A stretch of DNA of 64,000 nt from Quadrisphaera sp. DSM 44207 (GCF_900101335.1 NZ_FNKA01000003.1:682001-746000); one strand, 5' to 3'. Positions 8,072 through 18,393 are shown, counted from the stretch's first letter. The notes: a model not told the origin generated them from the sequence alone. Made by a program: numbers and translations.

Positions 8072-8126
8072 TTGTCAGCTGCTCGGGCCGCGAGGGTGCG
8101 GTCCGACCGACCTGCTGGAGCTCCTG

Positions 8127-9406
8127 GTGCCCCTGTCGTACCTGTCGTACCTGTCGTCGCTGTCGTCGCGCGTTCCGCGTTCCGGGCGGCTGGTCGCCGC
8201 CGCCGTCTCCGGCGCCGGCCTGGCCCTGGCCGCCGCCGCCCCCGCCACTGCCGTCGCCACCGCCGCTGCCTCGTCCGGCTCGTCCGACCGGGTGCTGGAC
8301 GAGGGGGTGGAGGTGTACGTCGACCCCGGCAGCACCACCCTGGCGGCCGCCCAGACCCTGCAGGGCCGAGCGCGCGAGGACGCCCTGCTCCTCGGCAGCT
8401 TCCCCACGGCGCACTGGCTGACCGGCGGCACGCCCAGGAGGTGCGCCAGGAGGCCCGGGACGTCGTCCTGGCCGCTGACCAGGCCGACCAGGTGCCGGTC
8501 CTGGTCGCCTACAACCTGCCCTTCCGCGACTGCGCCCAGTACTCCGCCGGCGGGGCGAGGAGCACCGCCGAGTACGAGGCGTGGGTCGACGCCGTGGCCC
8601 GCGGCATCGGCTCCCGCGAGGCCGTGGTGATCCTCGAGCCCGACGGCCTCGGCATCATCCCCTGGTACACGAACGCCGCCGGCGAGCTGGAGTGGTGCCA
8701 GCCGGCCGAGGCCGACCCCGCCACGGCCGCCGCCGAGCGCTTCGAGCAGCTGGACCACGCCGTCGACGCCCTCACCCGCCTGAGCAGCACGGCGGTCTAC
8801 CTCGACGGCACCCACAGCGACTGGCTGAGCGTCGGCGAGGTCAGCGACCGGCTGCTGCAGGCCGGCGTGGAGCGCACCGACGGCTTCTTCCTCAGCGTCT
8901 CCAACTACCAGGAGACCGAGGACCTGGTCGACCACGGGGAGTGGATCTCCCGCTGCACCTCCCTGGGCACCCGGGTGGAGGGGTTCGACCCCACCACCTG
9001 CGCCAGCCAGGACCCGCCCTCGACCGCCGCGGAGGCCGACGCCTGGTACGAGCGGGCCTTCGCCGAGGCGGGCCTGGGCTTCGACCCGGACGACGCCGCG
9101 CACTTCGTGATCGACACCAGCCGCAACGGCCGAGGCCCGTGGACGCCGACGCAGACGTACCCGGACCCGCAGGTGTGGTGCAACCCGCCGGACCGCGGCC
9201 TGGGCCTGCGTCCCACGACGGACACCGGCCACCCCCTCCTCGACGCCCACCTGTGGGTCAAGGTCCCCGGTGAGTCCGACGGCCAGTGCTACCGGGGCAC
9301 CTCCGGCCCGCAGGACCCCGCGCGCGGCGCGGTGGACCCCGCCGCCGGTCAGTGGTTCCCCGAGCAGGCCCGGGAGCTGATCGAGCTCGCCGACCCACCC
9401 GTCTGA
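8127..9406 (+). pseudogene. Secreted glycoside hydrolase family 6 (cellulase type), one frameshift
   Basis: From GTG 8127 (GGAG upstream) the first frame gives a signal peptide (basic start, then LVAAAVSGAGLALAAAAPAT, cleavage after ATA) and the GH6 start V-E-V-Y-V-D-P. It runs to H-W-L-T-G-G-T-P. Homology then continues in another frame (V-P-V-L-V-A-Y-N-L-P-F-R-D-C) after a missing base near 8430-8436. Catalytic Asp is in V-I-L-E-P-D-G-L; F-V-I-D-T-S-R-N-G and H-L-W-V-K-V-P-G-E-S-D-G are intact. GH6 enzymes cut beta-1,4-glucan with inversion. The rest is so well kept that a sequencing error or a very recent lesion is likely. Confidence 0.85.
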
Positions 9407-9440
9407 GGCGGGCGCCCGGACAGCGGCGGTGAGGCCGCCG

Positions 9441-9476
9441 CCGGGGGGCCGCACGCGCGCGCGTCCGGCCCCCCGG
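9441..9476 (+). terminator. Strong GC hairpin after the GH6 gene
   Basis: CCGGGGGGCCG (9441-9451) and CGGCCCCCCGG (9466-9476) form a perfect 11-bp stem with a 14-nt loop, about 35 nt after the GH6 stop and before the pfkA promoter. There is no U-tract, as is common in high-GC actinobacteria. Confidence 0.65.
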
Positions 9477-9497
9477 CGCGTGCCGGGCCGGAGGCAA

Positions 9498-9503
9498 TAG
9501 GGT
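9498..9503 (+). promoter_or_regulatory. -10 box TAGGGT for pfkA
   Basis: AATAGGGT lies about 65 nt upstream of the pfkA ATG. In contrast to several neighbours, pfkA would have a roughly 58-nt leader with its own AGGAGG at 9554-9559. Confidence 0.45.
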
Positions 9504-9567
9504 CGCCGCGACCCACGACACGGCACTCCCGGCCGCCCCGGCCGTGACCACACAGGAGGCTCCTGCG

Positions 9568-10596
9568 ATGCGGATCGGCGTGCTCACCGGAGGCGGGGAC
9601 TGCCCCGGCCTCAACGCGGTCATCCGAGCCGCGGTGCTCAAGGGCACCAGCGAGCACGGCTTCGAGTTCGTCGGCTTCCGCGACGGCTGGAAGGGCCCGC
9701 TCGAGGGCCTGACGACGCCGCTGGACGCCGACGTCGTGCGGCACATCCTGCCGCTGGGCGGCACGATCCTCGGCTCCTCGCGCACCAACCCGGTCAAGGT
9801 CGACGGGGGCGTGGAGCGGATCCGCTCGACCATGGCGGACCTCGGCGTGGACGCCCTGCTGGCGATCGGCGGCGAGGACACCCTCGGCGTGGCCACGCGC
9901 CTGCACCAGGAGGGCATCAAGGTCGTCGGGGCGCCGAAGACCATCGACAACGACCTGTCCGCCACCGACTACACCTTCGGCTTCGACACCGCGGTGCAGA
10001 TCGCCGTCGACGCGTGCGACCGCCTGGCGACCACGGGCGCCTCGCACCACCGCGCGATGATCGTGGAGGTGATGGGCCGGCACGCGGGCTGGATCGCGCT
10101 GCACACCGGCATGGCCGCCTCCGCCCACGTCACGCTCGTGCCCGAGCAGGAGTACGACGCCGACGCCGTGGCCGCCACCGTGGCCGAGGTGCTCGAGCGC
10201 GGCGAGGCGCCGCTGCTCGTGGTCTCCGAGGGCGCCATCCCGGCCGGCGGCGGCGTCACGCACACCGGTGCCGAGCTCGACGCCTTCGGCCACGTGCAGC
10301 TGAAGGGCGCGGGGGAGCAGCTGGAGCGCGCGCTGCTCGAGCGCCTGCCCGACCTGCCGACGCGGGTCACCGTGCTCGGCCACCTGCTGCGCGGCGGCAC
10401 CCCCACCGCGTACGACCGCATCCTCGGCACCCGCTCGGGGCTGTCGGCGGTCACGGCGATCGCCGAGGGGGACTTCGGGACGATGGCGGCCCTGCGCGGC
10501 ACCGAGGTCGTCCAGGTGCCGCTCGCGGAGGCCACCGGCGAGCTGAAGACGGTGCAGCCGCACCGCCTGGCGGAGATCGCCTTCGTCTCCGGCTGA
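9568..10596 (+). CDS. pfkA: 6-phosphofructokinase with pyrophosphate-type active-site residues
   Basis: The 342-residue protein phosphorylates fructose 6-phosphate in glycolysis. The start is ATG 9568 with AGGAGG 8 nt upstream. The nucleotide site reads G-G-E-D-T (Asp104) and the catalytic loop P-K-T-I-D-N-D (Lys124). In this family Gly104/Gly124 go with ATP use, and Asp104/Lys124 go with pyrophosphate use, as in Amycolatopsis methanolica PPi-PFK. Other kept motifs are T-G-G-G-D-C-P-G-L-N, M-G-R-H-A-G-W and L-G-H-L-L-R-G-G-T-P. It therefore may run reversibly and save ATP. The length fits the short PfkA form, with no regulatory second half. Confidence 0.93.
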   Translation: MRIGVLTGGGDCPGLNAVIRAAVLKGTSEHGFEFVGFRDGWKGPLEGLTTPLDADVVRHILPLGGTILGSSRTNPVKVDGGVERIRSTMADLGVDALLAIGGEDTLGVATRLHQEGIKVVGAPKTIDNDLSATDYTFGFDTAVQIAVDACDRLATTGASHHRAMIVEVMGRHAGWIALHTGMAASAHVTLVPEQEYDADAVAATVAEVLERGEAPLLVVSEGAIPAGGGVTHTGAELDAFGHVQLKGAGEQLERALLERLPDLPTRVTVLGHLLRGGTPTAYDRILGTRSGLSAVTAIAEGDFGTMAALRGTEVVQVPLAEATGELKTVQPHRLAEIAFVSG

Positions 10597-10631
10597 CGGG
10601 GCCGAGCTCGTCGCGCGGCGCCGTCCGGTCA

Positions 10632-10691
10632 GCCGGGCGTGCTGCCGTCGGGCCGGGCGTGCTGCCGTCGGGCCGGGCGCGCTGCTGTCGG
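10632..10691 (+). repeat. Three 20-bp tandem repeats between pfkA and aroG
   Basis: The unit GCCGGGCGTGCTGCCGTCGG occurs at 10632-10651, 10652-10671 and, with two changes, at 10672-10691. It is non-coding and the last copy leads straight into the large hairpin. Confidence 0.75.
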
Positions 10692-10743
10692 GCACGGGGT
10701 GGCCCTGTGCTCATCAGACGAGCACAGGGCCACCCCGTGCCCG
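10689..10743 (+). terminator. Perfect 24-bp hairpin between pfkA and aroG
   Basis: The left arm at 10689-10712 and right arm at 10720-10743 are exact reverse complements, with a 7-nt loop ATCAGAC. The stem is far longer than needed for termination. It could stop pfkA transcription, or be a mobile palindromic element. The rest of the 345-bp intergenic region shows no gene. Confidence 0.7.
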
Positions 10744-10927
10744 TTCCCGATGGGTGTGGCGCCGCCCACGGGGGCTGCGTGCGGTGGGCGGACGCCGGAC
10801 GCCGATCCCGTGTCGCCCCACGGGACCGGGCGGACGCCGCACCAGCCCGCCGCCGGGCCTGCGAGGGGTGCCGTGCACCGGCGGGACGCAGCGACGGCGA
10901 CCGTGCGGGGCGCGCGGCCGCACCCCG

Positions 10928-10933
10928 TACCCT
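10928..10933 (+). promoter_or_regulatory. -10 box TACCCT for leaderless aroG
   Basis: TACCCT ends 8 nt before the aroG GTG, which leaves no room for a leader or attenuator. Confidence 0.5.
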
Positions 10934-10941
10934 TGGCGGTC

Positions 10942-12300
10942 GTGAGCGCGACCAGCACCCAGGCCCCCGGCGTCCCCGCACTGCCGCAGCTGGACGCCTA
11001 CCGCTCCCTGCCCGCCGTGCAGCAGCCCGCCTACGACGAGGCCGCGCTGGCCGAGGTCGACGCGGAGCTGCGCACCCTGCCCCCGCTGGTCTTCGCCGGC
11101 GAGTGCGACATCCTGCGCACCCGCATGGCCGAGGCCGCCGCCGGCCGCGCGTTCGTGCTGCAGGGCGGTGACTGCGCCGAGACCTTCGGCGGCGCGACAG
11201 CCGACGGCATCCGGGCCCGCGTGCGCACGATCCTGCAGATGGCCGTCGTCCTGACCTACGCGGCCAGCACCCCGGTCGTGAAGATGGGCCGGATGGCGGG
11301 GCAGTTCGCCAAGCCCCGCAGCAGCGACTCCGAGACCCGGGACGGCGTGACCCTGCCGGCCTACCGCGGGGACGCCGTCAACGACTTCGCGTTCACGCCC
11401 GAGGCCCGCGCGCACGACCCGCGCCGGCTGCTGAAGGCGTACCACACCTCCGCGGCGACCCTGAACCTCATCCGCGCCTTCACCACCGGCGGCGAGGCCG
11501 ACCTGCGCCAGGTGCACACCTGGAACCGCGGCTTCGCCGCCAACCCCGCCAACGCCCGCTACGAGGCGCTGGCGCTGGAGATCGACCGCGCGATCTCGTT
11601 TATGGCCGCGTGCGGCGCCGACTTCGACGCGCTGCGCTCGGTGGAGTTCTTCTCCAGCCACGAGGCGCTGCTGCTGCCCTACGAGCGGGCGCTGACCCGC
11701 ATCGACTCGCGCACCGGGCTGCCCTACGACGTCTCGGCGCACTTCGTGTGGATCGGGGAGCGCACCCGCCAGCTCGACGGCGCCCACGTCGACCTGCTCT
11801 CGCGCGTGCAGAACCCCATCGGCGTCAAGCTCGGGCCCACCACGACCCCGGACGACGCCCTCGCCCTCATCGACAGGCTCGACCCCGCCCGCACCCCCGG
11901 CCGGCTGACGTTCATCACGCGCATGGGCGCGGGCAGGATCCGCGACGCGCTGCCCGCGCTGGTGGAGAAGGTCACCGCCTCCGGCGCGCAGGTGGTGTGG
12001 ACGTGCGACCCGATGCACGGCAACACCATCACCTCCCCGAGCGGGTACAAGACGCGCCGCTTCGACGACGTCATCGACGAGGTGCGCGGGTTCTTCGAGG
12101 TCCACCGCGCCCTGGGCACCGTGCCCGGCGGCCTGCACGTGGAGCTGACCGGCGGCGACGTCACCGAGATCCTCGGCGGCGCCGGCCGGATCGAGGACGT
12201 CGACCTCGCCACCCGCTACGAGTCCCTGTGCGACCCGCGGCTGAACCACCAGCAGTCCCTGGAGCTGGCGTTCCTCGTCGCCGAGATGCTGCGCGGCTGA
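10942..12300 (+). CDS. aroG: 3-deoxy-7-phosphoheptulonate synthase, class II
   Basis: This enzyme condenses phosphoenolpyruvate and erythrose 4-phosphate in the first step of the shikimate pathway. The 452-residue size and motifs mark the plant/actinobacterial class II type. They are [12 protein letters not shown] with the metal Cys, [33 protein letters not shown] and [12 protein letters not shown] 10942 sits behind its -10 box. In Mycobacterium tuberculosis the homologous gene also lies near pknL and Rv2175c. The threonine aldolase gene starts 8 nt after its stop, probably in one operon. Confidence 0.96.
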   Translation: MSATSTQAPGVPALPQLDAYRSLPAVQQPAYDEAALAEVDAELRTLPPLVFAGECDILRTRMAEAAAGRAFVLQGGDCAETFGGATADGIRARVRTILQMAVVLTYAASTPVVKMGRMAGQFAKPRSSDSETRDGVTLPAYRGDAVNDFAFTPEARAHDPRRLLKAYHTSAATLNLIRAFTTGGEADLRQVHTWNRGFAANPANARYEALALEIDRAISFMAACGADFDALRSVEFFSSHEALLLPYERALTRIDSRTGLPYDVSAHFVWIGERTRQLDGAHVDLLSRVQNPIGVKLGPTTTPDDALALIDRLDPARTPGRLTFITRMGAGRIRDALPALVEKVTASGAQVVWTCDPMHGNTITSPSGYKTRRFDDVIDEVRGFFEVHRALGTVPGGLHVELTGGDVTEILGGAGRIEDVDLATRYESLCDPRLNHQQSLELAFLVAEMLRG

Positions 12301-12308
12301 GCCCGCCC

Positions 12309-13385
12309 GTGCCCGCTGCTCCCGCTGCGGCGCGCGTGCGCGCCGACCTGCGCTCGGACACCCTCACCCGGCCCACCGAGGCCATGCGCCGCGCCATGGC
12401 GGGCGCCGAGGTCGGCGACGACGTCTACGGGGAGGACCCGACGGTGCGCGCCCTGGAGGAGCGGGTCGCCGCGCTGCTCGGGCACGAGGCCGCGCTGTTC
12501 ACCCCCACGGGGTCGATGGCCAACGTCCTCGGCGTCCGCCTGCTCGTGCCGCCCGGCGCGGAGCTGCTGTGCGACGCCCTCGCCCACGTCGTGCGCGCCG
12601 AGCTGGGCGCCCACGCCGCGCTGTCCGGGGTGACCACCCGCACGTGGTCCAGCCCGCGCGGCCTGCTCGACGCCGCTGCGCTGGAGCGGGTCGGCGCCCT
12701 GCTCGCGCCGGACGCCGGCCCGTACCAGGTCTCCACCGCCGCGGTCGCCGTCGAGGACACCCACAACTTCGGCGGCGGCACGGTGCAGCCGCTGGAGTCG
12801 CTGCGGCGGCTGCGCGCGGTGACGGCGGCCGCCGGCGTCGCGGTGCACCTGGACGGCGCCCGCCTGTGGAACGCCGCCGCGGCCACCGGCGCGGACCTCG
12901 CCGACCTCGGCCGGTGCGCCGACACGGTGTCGGTCTCGCTGTCGAAGGGCCTGGGCGCTCCGGTCGGCTCGCTGCTGGTCGCCGGCGCCGAGCGCGTGGC
13001 GCGAGCGCGCGTGGAGCGCAAGCGGCTCGGCGGCGGCATGCGCCAGGTCGGGATCCTCGCCGCGGCCGGCCTGCACGCGCTCGAGCACCACCTCGAGCGC
13101 CTCGCCGACGACCACGCCCGCGCCCGTCGCCTGGCCCTCGCGTGCGCCGAGGCCCTGCCCGGCTGCGTGGACCCGGCGCTGGTGGAGACGAACATCGTCG
13201 TCCTGGCCGTGCCCGACGCGCCGGCGCTGGCCGCGCGGGCGCAGGACGGCGGGGTGGCCGTCTCCGTGCTCGGGCCGCGCACCGCGCGCCTGGTGACCCA
13301 CCTCGACGTCGACGACGACGCGGTCGCCTCCGCGGTCGACGTCCTGGCGCCGCTGCTGCGCGAGCAGGCCCACCCGGCGTCCTGA
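12309..13385 (+). CDS. ltaE: Low-specificity L-threonine aldolase
   Basis: This PLP enzyme cleaves L-threonine or allo-threonine to glycine and acetaldehyde. The 358-residue protein has the family start [14 protein letters not shown], then [11 protein letters not shown] and T-P-T-G-S-M-A-N. The cofactor-binding H-L-D-G-A-R-L-W-N and the PLP lysine in [14 protein letters not shown] are intact. GTG 12309 gives a short Pro/Ala-rich lead. It follows aroG by 8 nt and probably shares its transcript. Confidence 0.93.
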   Translation: MPAAPAAARVRADLRSDTLTRPTEAMRRAMAGAEVGDDVYGEDPTVRALEERVAALLGHEAALFTPTGSMANVLGVRLLVPPGAELLCDALAHVVRAELGAHAALSGVTTRTWSSPRGLLDAAALERVGALLAPDAGPYQVSTAAVAVEDTHNFGGGTVQPLESLRRLRAVTAAAGVAVHLDGARLWNAAAATGADLADLGRCADTVSVSLSKGLGAPVGSLLVAGAERVARARVERKRLGGGMRQVGILAAAGLHALEHHLERLADDHARARRLALACAEALPGCVDPALVETNIVVLAVPDAPALAARAQDGGVAVSVLGPRTARLVTHLDVDDDAVASAVDVLAPLLREQAHPAS

Positions 13386-13421
13386 CGCCCCCGCACGCCC
13401 CTGCGGCACCCTCCCTCACGC

Positions 13422-13469
13422 GTGATCTTGCAGTTCCGGTGCGGTTGCGGACCGGAGCTGCAAGATCAC
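13422..13469. terminator. 19-bp hairpin between convergent ltaE and kinase genes
   Basis: GTGATCTTGCAGTTCCGGT (13422-13440) pairs with 13451-13469 with one G-T mismatch across a 10-nt loop. Sitting between two converging genes, it probably terminates both. Confidence 0.65.
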
Positions 13470-13521
13470 GACGAGGATGGGCAAGGGCGCGCTGGGAGGG
13501 TGGCGCGCCGGGGGAGCGGCG

Positions 13522-15708
13522 TCAGACGACCGTGAGCTTCACCGCGGAGCCGCGCGGGACCTGGCCGCCCGAGGGCTCCTGGGAGCGCACCGTGCCGAAG
13601 AACCCGCCGAGCACGCGCTCGACCTCCACGCGCAGGCCCGCGGCCTCGAGCGCCGCCTGCGCGGGCTCGAGCTGCTGCCCGACGACGCCGGGCACCCCCA
13701 CCAGCGGCGGCCCGGAGGAGACCACGAGGGCCACCGGGTCGCCGCGGAAGAGCGTGCCGCCGTCGGGGGACTGCCGCACGACCGAGCCGGCCGGCACGGT
13801 CTCGGAGGGCTCCTGGGCGACCTGCCCGACGCGCAGCCCGGCCGCCTCGACGGCCTCCTGCGCCTCCGCCCGCGGCTGCCCGGTCACCTGCGGGACGCCG
13901 AGCGGCTGGCGGCCGCGGGAGACGGTCAGGTCCACGGGGGAGCCGGCGCGCGCCTGCTCGCCCGGGGGCGTGCGCTGCGCGATCACGCGGCCGGCCTCGA
14001 CGGTCTCGGAGAACTCCTCGGTGACCGTCCCGAGCACCAGGCCGGCGCCCGTGATCGCCGTCTCGGCCTCGGCGCGCGTCATCGCGCCGACGTCGGGGAC
14101 GGCGGACGTCTGCGGCCCGAGGGAGACGGCCACCACCACGGCGCTGTCCTGCGGCACCGAGGCCCCGGCACCCGGGCGCGTCGAGACGACCCGGCCGGCC
14201 TCCACCCGGTCGCTGTAGGTCTGGGTGACGTCCGCGCTCAGCGCCCCGCTCGCCAGCGCCGCGCGGGCCTCGGCCTCGCTCGCCCCGACGACGTCCGGGA
14301 CGTCGACGCGCGCGAGCGGGCCGGCGAGCAGCGCCCAGGCGCCGCTCAGCACCGCGGCCGCGGCCAGCGCCGCGAGCACGGCGAGCAGGGGGCCCCGCCG
14401 CGCGCGACGGCGCCCGAGCGGGCCCGCGCCGGCCCGGGCCTCGCGCGGAGCCGCAGCGGCGGCGGGCACGCGCTCGTGCCGCGGCTCGGCGGGGCGGGGC
14501 ACCCGTCCCAGGGCCTGCCCGGCGACGTCACCGGGGGCCCGCCCCGCGGCCTCCCGCTCCAAGGCCTCCCCGACGGCCTCCCCGACGGCCTCCCCGACGG
14601 CCTCCCCGACGGCCTCCCCGACGGGCAGGGCGCGCACGTGCTCGCGCCGCACGCGGCGGGTCGTGCCGTCGCTCGCCACGACCGGCAGGGGAGCGGTGCG
14701 GGTCAGGGCCTGCGAGGCGGCAGGCGCCTCGCGCAGCGGGGTGGTGGCGGTCGCCGCCGGGGTGCCGGTCAACGGGGTGGTCAGGGGGGTGGTGGCGCGC
14801 AGCGGGGTCGCGGCGACCGGGACGGGCGCGGCGACCGCGGCGCGCGCGTCCAGCGCGGCGCCGTCCAGGCCGGCGCGCACCTCGCGCACCTCGGCCAGCA
14901 GCTGCCCGGCGTCGGCGGGCCGGCGGGAGGGGTCGCGGGCGGTGGACCACAGCACCAGGTCGTCGACGTCCCCCGGCACCGCCGCGCCCGCCGCGGACGG
15001 CGGCGGGACGTCCTCCTGCACGTGCCGGAAGGCGACCTGGGCCGGCAGCCCGCCGGCGAAGGGCGCGCGGCCGGTGAGCAGCTCGAAGAGCACGATGCCG
15101 GCGGCGTAGACGTCGGCGCGGGCGTCGGCGGTGCCGTGCAGCACGAGCTCCGGCGCGAGGTAGCCCACCGTGCCGATCAGGGTGCTGGCCGCCGTCCCGC
15201 CCGTGCTGCTGGCGGCGCGGGCCAGGCCGAAGTCCGCCACGCGCACGCGCCCGTCGTCGCCGATGAGGACGTTCTCCGGCTTCACGTCGCGGTGCACGAT
15301 GCCGGCCGCGTGCGCCGCGGCGAGGCCGTCGAGGACGGCCTCGGTGGCCTCCAGCGCCTCGCGCACGCTGAGACGGCCCTTCTCGGTGAGGACCTCGCGC
15401 AGCGTGCGACCGGGCACGAGCTCCATCGCCAGGTAGACGGCGCCGTCGCCGACGCCCTGGTCGTACACGGCCACGACGCCCGGGTGCGAGAGCCGCGCCG
15501 CGGAGCGGGCCTCGCGGCCGAAGCGGTCGACGAAGGCCTGGTCCTCGGCCAGGTGCGGGTGCATGACCTTCAGGGCGACGGGCCGGTCCAGCCGCAGGTC
15601 CGTGGCGAGGTAGACGGTCGCCATGCCGCCGCGGGCGATGCGGGAGGAGACCTGGTACCGCCCGTCGACCAGGCGGCCGACGAGGGGGTCCTGCACGGCG
15701 GTGACCAC
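13522..15708 (-). CDS. pknL: PASTA-domain serine/threonine protein kinase (PknL/PknB type)
   Basis: The 728-residue transmembrane kinase senses peptidoglycan fragments. The kinase domain (about 15-275) has G-G-M-A-T-V-Y, Lys47 in A-L-K-V, H-R-D-V-K-P-E-N with Asp141, and D-F-G at 159-161. A Pro/Thr/Ala-rich juxtamembrane stretch has a (VGEA)5 repeat, then one membrane helix (about 440-465) and four PASTA repeats to the end. Start GTG 15708 follows TATGCT by 6 nt. Neighbours match the M. tuberculosis pknL locus (aroG, Rv2175c); the downstream genes for LysM-transglycosylases suggest control of wall remodelling. Unlike M. tuberculosis PknL, this one keeps PASTA domains. Confidence 0.93.
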   Translation of the reverse strand: MVTAVQDPLVGRLVDGRYQVSSRIARGGMATVYLATDLRLDRPVALKVMHPHLAEDQAFVDRFGREARSAARLSHPGVVAVYDQGVGDGAVYLAMELVPGRTLREVLTEKGRLSVREALEATEAVLDGLAAAHAAGIVHRDVKPENVLIGDDGRVRVADFGLARAASSTGGTAASTLIGTVGYLAPELVLHGTADARADVYAAGIVLFELLTGRAPFAGGLPAQVAFRHVQEDVPPPSAAGAAVPGDVDDLVLWSTARDPSRRPADAGQLLAEVREVRAGLDGAALDARAAVAAPVPVAATPLRATTPLTTPLTGTPAATATTPLREAPAASQALTRTAPLPVVASDGTTRRVRREHVRALPVGEAVGEAVGEAVGEAVGEALEREAAGRAPGDVAGQALGRVPRPAEPRHERVPAAAAAPREARAGAGPLGRRRARRGPLLAVLAALAAAAVLSGAWALLAGPLARVDVPDVVGASEAEARAALASGALSADVTQTYSDRVEAGRVVSTRPGAGASVPQDSAVVVAVSLGPQTSAVPDVGAMTRAEAETAITGAGLVLGTVTEEFSETVEAGRVIAQRTPPGEQARAGSPVDLTVSRGRQPLGVPQVTGQPRAEAQEAVEAAGLRVGQVAQEPSETVPAGSVVRQSPDGGTLFRGDPVALVVSSGPPLVGVPGVVGQQLEPAQAALEAAGLRVEVERVLGGFFGTVRSQEPSGGQVPRGSAVKLTVV
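14563..14622 (-). repeat. Five 12-bp tandem repeats in the kinase gene, coding for (VGEA)n
   Basis: The unit GGCCTCCCCGAC is repeated five times exactly, in frame, in the juxtamembrane linker. Changes in copy number would lengthen or shorten the linker by four residues without a frameshift. Confidence 0.85.
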
Positions 15709-15714
15709 GGGCCG

Positions 15715-15720
15715 AGCATA
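15715..15720 (-). promoter_or_regulatory. -10 box TATGCT for the leaderless kinase gene
   Basis: On the minus strand TATGCT ends 6 nt before the kinase GTG at 15708. Confidence 0.5.
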
Positions 15721-15756
15721 GGGTCGCGGTCCCGCCCGCCGGGGGCGTTCGCGGAC

Positions 15757-16824
15757 TCAGCGGAAGCGGTCCCGCAGGGCCTGGATGTTCGCCACGTAGC
15801 GCAGCGTGTCCGGATAGATCCCGTTCGCCCGGACCCCGGCGAGCCCCTGGTAGTACGCCGCGACGGCCGTCGTCTCGTCCGGCGCCTCGCGCAGCAGCTG
15901 GCGCAGGATCGCCGCTCCGGCCGTGGCGTTGTCCTCCGGGTCCAGCAGGTCCAGCTCGCGCCCGACCAGGGACGACGCCCAGTCCCCGGCCGAGGGGATG
16001 ACCTGCATGGCGCCGACCGCGCCGGCGGGGGAGACCGCCCGCATGTCGAAGCCGGACTCCTGGTGGGCGATCGCCAGCGCCAGGGAGGGGTCGACGCCCA
16101 CCGCGGTCGCGGCGTCCGCGACGACCTGGCGCATCGCGTCGCGGCTGGGCACCTCCCGCGCTCGGAGCGCGTCGCGGCTGGCGGTGGCGGCCGCGGTGAC
16201 CTCGGGCGGGTAGGTGCGCCCCGCGAAGCTGCTCGCCACCGGCTCGCTCGGCGCGGCGGGCTGCTCGGTCGGGTGCTCGGCCGTCTGCTCGGCGGGCTGT
16301 TCGCTCGGCTGCTCGGCCGGCTGCTCGGCGGCCGCTGCGGGCAGGACCAGCTCCTGCCCGGGTCGGATGCGGCGGGGGTCGGGCAGGGCGTTGGCGGCGG
16401 CGATGTCGGCGACCGAGGTCCCGGTGCGCGCCGCGATGTCGTAGAGGGTGTCGCCGGGTCGCACCACGTGGACGGCCTCCGTCGGGACGGGGGCCGGCTC
16501 CGCGGCGTCCTCGGCCGCCTCGGCCGGGGGCGCCGGCAGCACGAGCACCTGCCCGGGTCGGATGCGGCGGGGGTCGGGCAGGGCGTTGGCGGCGGCGATG
16601 TCGGCCACCGAGGTCCCGGTGCGGGCGGCGATGTCGTAGAGGGTGTCGCCGGGGCGCACGGTGTGCGTGGCGGGCGCTCCCTCCGCGGCGGAGGCGGACG
16701 CCGTCACGGTCGCGGTCAGCAGCGCGCAGGCGCCCACCGCGGCGGCCGCGGCGGCCAGGCCGCGGTCGCGCCGGAGGCGAATGCGGGGGCGGGGGTGCGG
16801 GCGAGGACGGTCCGGGAACGGCAT
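15757..16824 (-). CDS. Secreted LysM lytic transglycosylase, two LysM domains
   Basis: The 355-residue protein has a basic start, a hydrophobic signal segment (LAAAAAAVGACALLTATVTA), and two LysM domains (about 54-98 and 118-162). The LysM domains share the core H-T-V-R-P-G-D-T-L-Y-D-I-A-A-R-T-G and bind glycan chains. A Gln/Glu/Pro linker with an (E-Q-P-[A/S])n pattern leads to a soluble lytic transglycosylase-like domain near the C-terminus: A-I-A-H-Q-E-S-G-F-D with the catalytic Glu, then G-A-M-Q-V-I-P-S and Y-Y-Q-G-L. It cuts peptidoglycan outside the membrane. It is a paralogue of the next gene upstream (17068-18258), which reads the same way. ATG 16824 has GGAG upstream. Confidence 0.92.
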   Translation of the reverse strand: MPFPDRPRPHPRPRIRLRRDRGLAAAAAAVGACALLTATVTASASAAEGAPATHTVRPGDTLYDIAARTGTSVADIAAANALPDPRRIRPGQVLVLPAPPAEAAEDAAEPAPVPTEAVHVVRPGDTLYDIAARTGTSVADIAAANALPDPRRIRPGQELVLPAAAAEQPAEQPSEQPAEQTAEHPTEQPAAPSEPVASSFAGRTYPPEVTAAATASRDALRAREVPSRDAMRQVVADAATAVGVDPSLALAIAHQESGFDMRAVSPAGAVGAMQVIPSAGDWASSLVGRELDLLDPEDNATAGAAILRQLLREAPDETTAVAAYYQGLAGVRANGIYPDTLRYVANIQALRDRFR

Positions 16825-17067
16825 GGCGGGCGCTCCTGCGGGTCGGCGGTGTGCGGTCCGGTGCTCTCGCGCCCGCGGGCGGCGGACGTCGGGCGACCGG
16901 TGCGTCGCACCGCCCGTTCCGGCGGGAGCCGTGACTCACCGTGGTGCAGGACGACGGACCCGGCAAGGTCGACCTGCGCACCCGGCAGACTCCTGCGCTC
17001 CGGCCCGGGAGCGCGCCACCAGGACCCTGACGACCGCGCTCCCGGAGCCGGCGCCCGGCCGCGGGCC
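16825..17067 (-). other. 243-nt spacer/leader between the two LysM genes, with hairpins
   Basis: No gene is seen. A perfect 7-bp hairpin GCGCTCC/GGAGCGC (16995-17014) may end the upstream LysM transcript. A 7-bp palindrome CGGTGCG-T-CGCACCG (16898-16912) lies closer to the downstream gene. The 20 nt before the ATG resemble the leader of the paralogue (GCCGACCCGCAGGAG in both), which points to duplication with part of the leader. Confidence 0.45.
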
Positions 17068-18258
<1,191 letters not shown>

Positions 18259-18279
18259 CGGGGAGCTCTCCTGCGGGTC

Positions 18280-18325
18280 GGCTGTCGTGCGGGGCGGCTG
18301 TCGTGCGGGTCGGCTGTCGTGCGTG
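18280..18325 (-). repeat. Three short tandem repeats in the LysM leader
   Basis: CGGCTGTCGTGCGGG-like units (16-17 nt, read on the plus strand) occur three times in the transcribed leader of the 17068-18258 gene. One related copy remains in front of its paralogue. Confidence 0.65.
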
Positions 18326-18366
18326 ATCGGTGGTGCGGACGCCGGGACGTCCGGTTCATCCCCTCC

Positions 18367-18393
18367 TTCGGCCGCACGGGCCGGCCCCTTGAG
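18367..18393 (-). promoter_or_regulatory. Possible FliA (sigma-28 type) promoter CTCA-N17-GCCGAA
   Basis: On the minus strand CTCA (18393-18390) and GCCGAA (18372-18367) are 17 nt apart. The FliA consensus I know for the motile actinobacterium Actinoplanes missouriensis is CTCA-N15-17-GCCGAA. The site faces the three-LysM transglycosylase, about 110 nt upstream of its ATG. Confidence 0.5.

Noticed and set aside
14563-14622. CRISPR-like array
   Set aside because: The repeats are 12 bp, have no spacers and lie in a coding frame. The other tandem repeats in the window are also too short.
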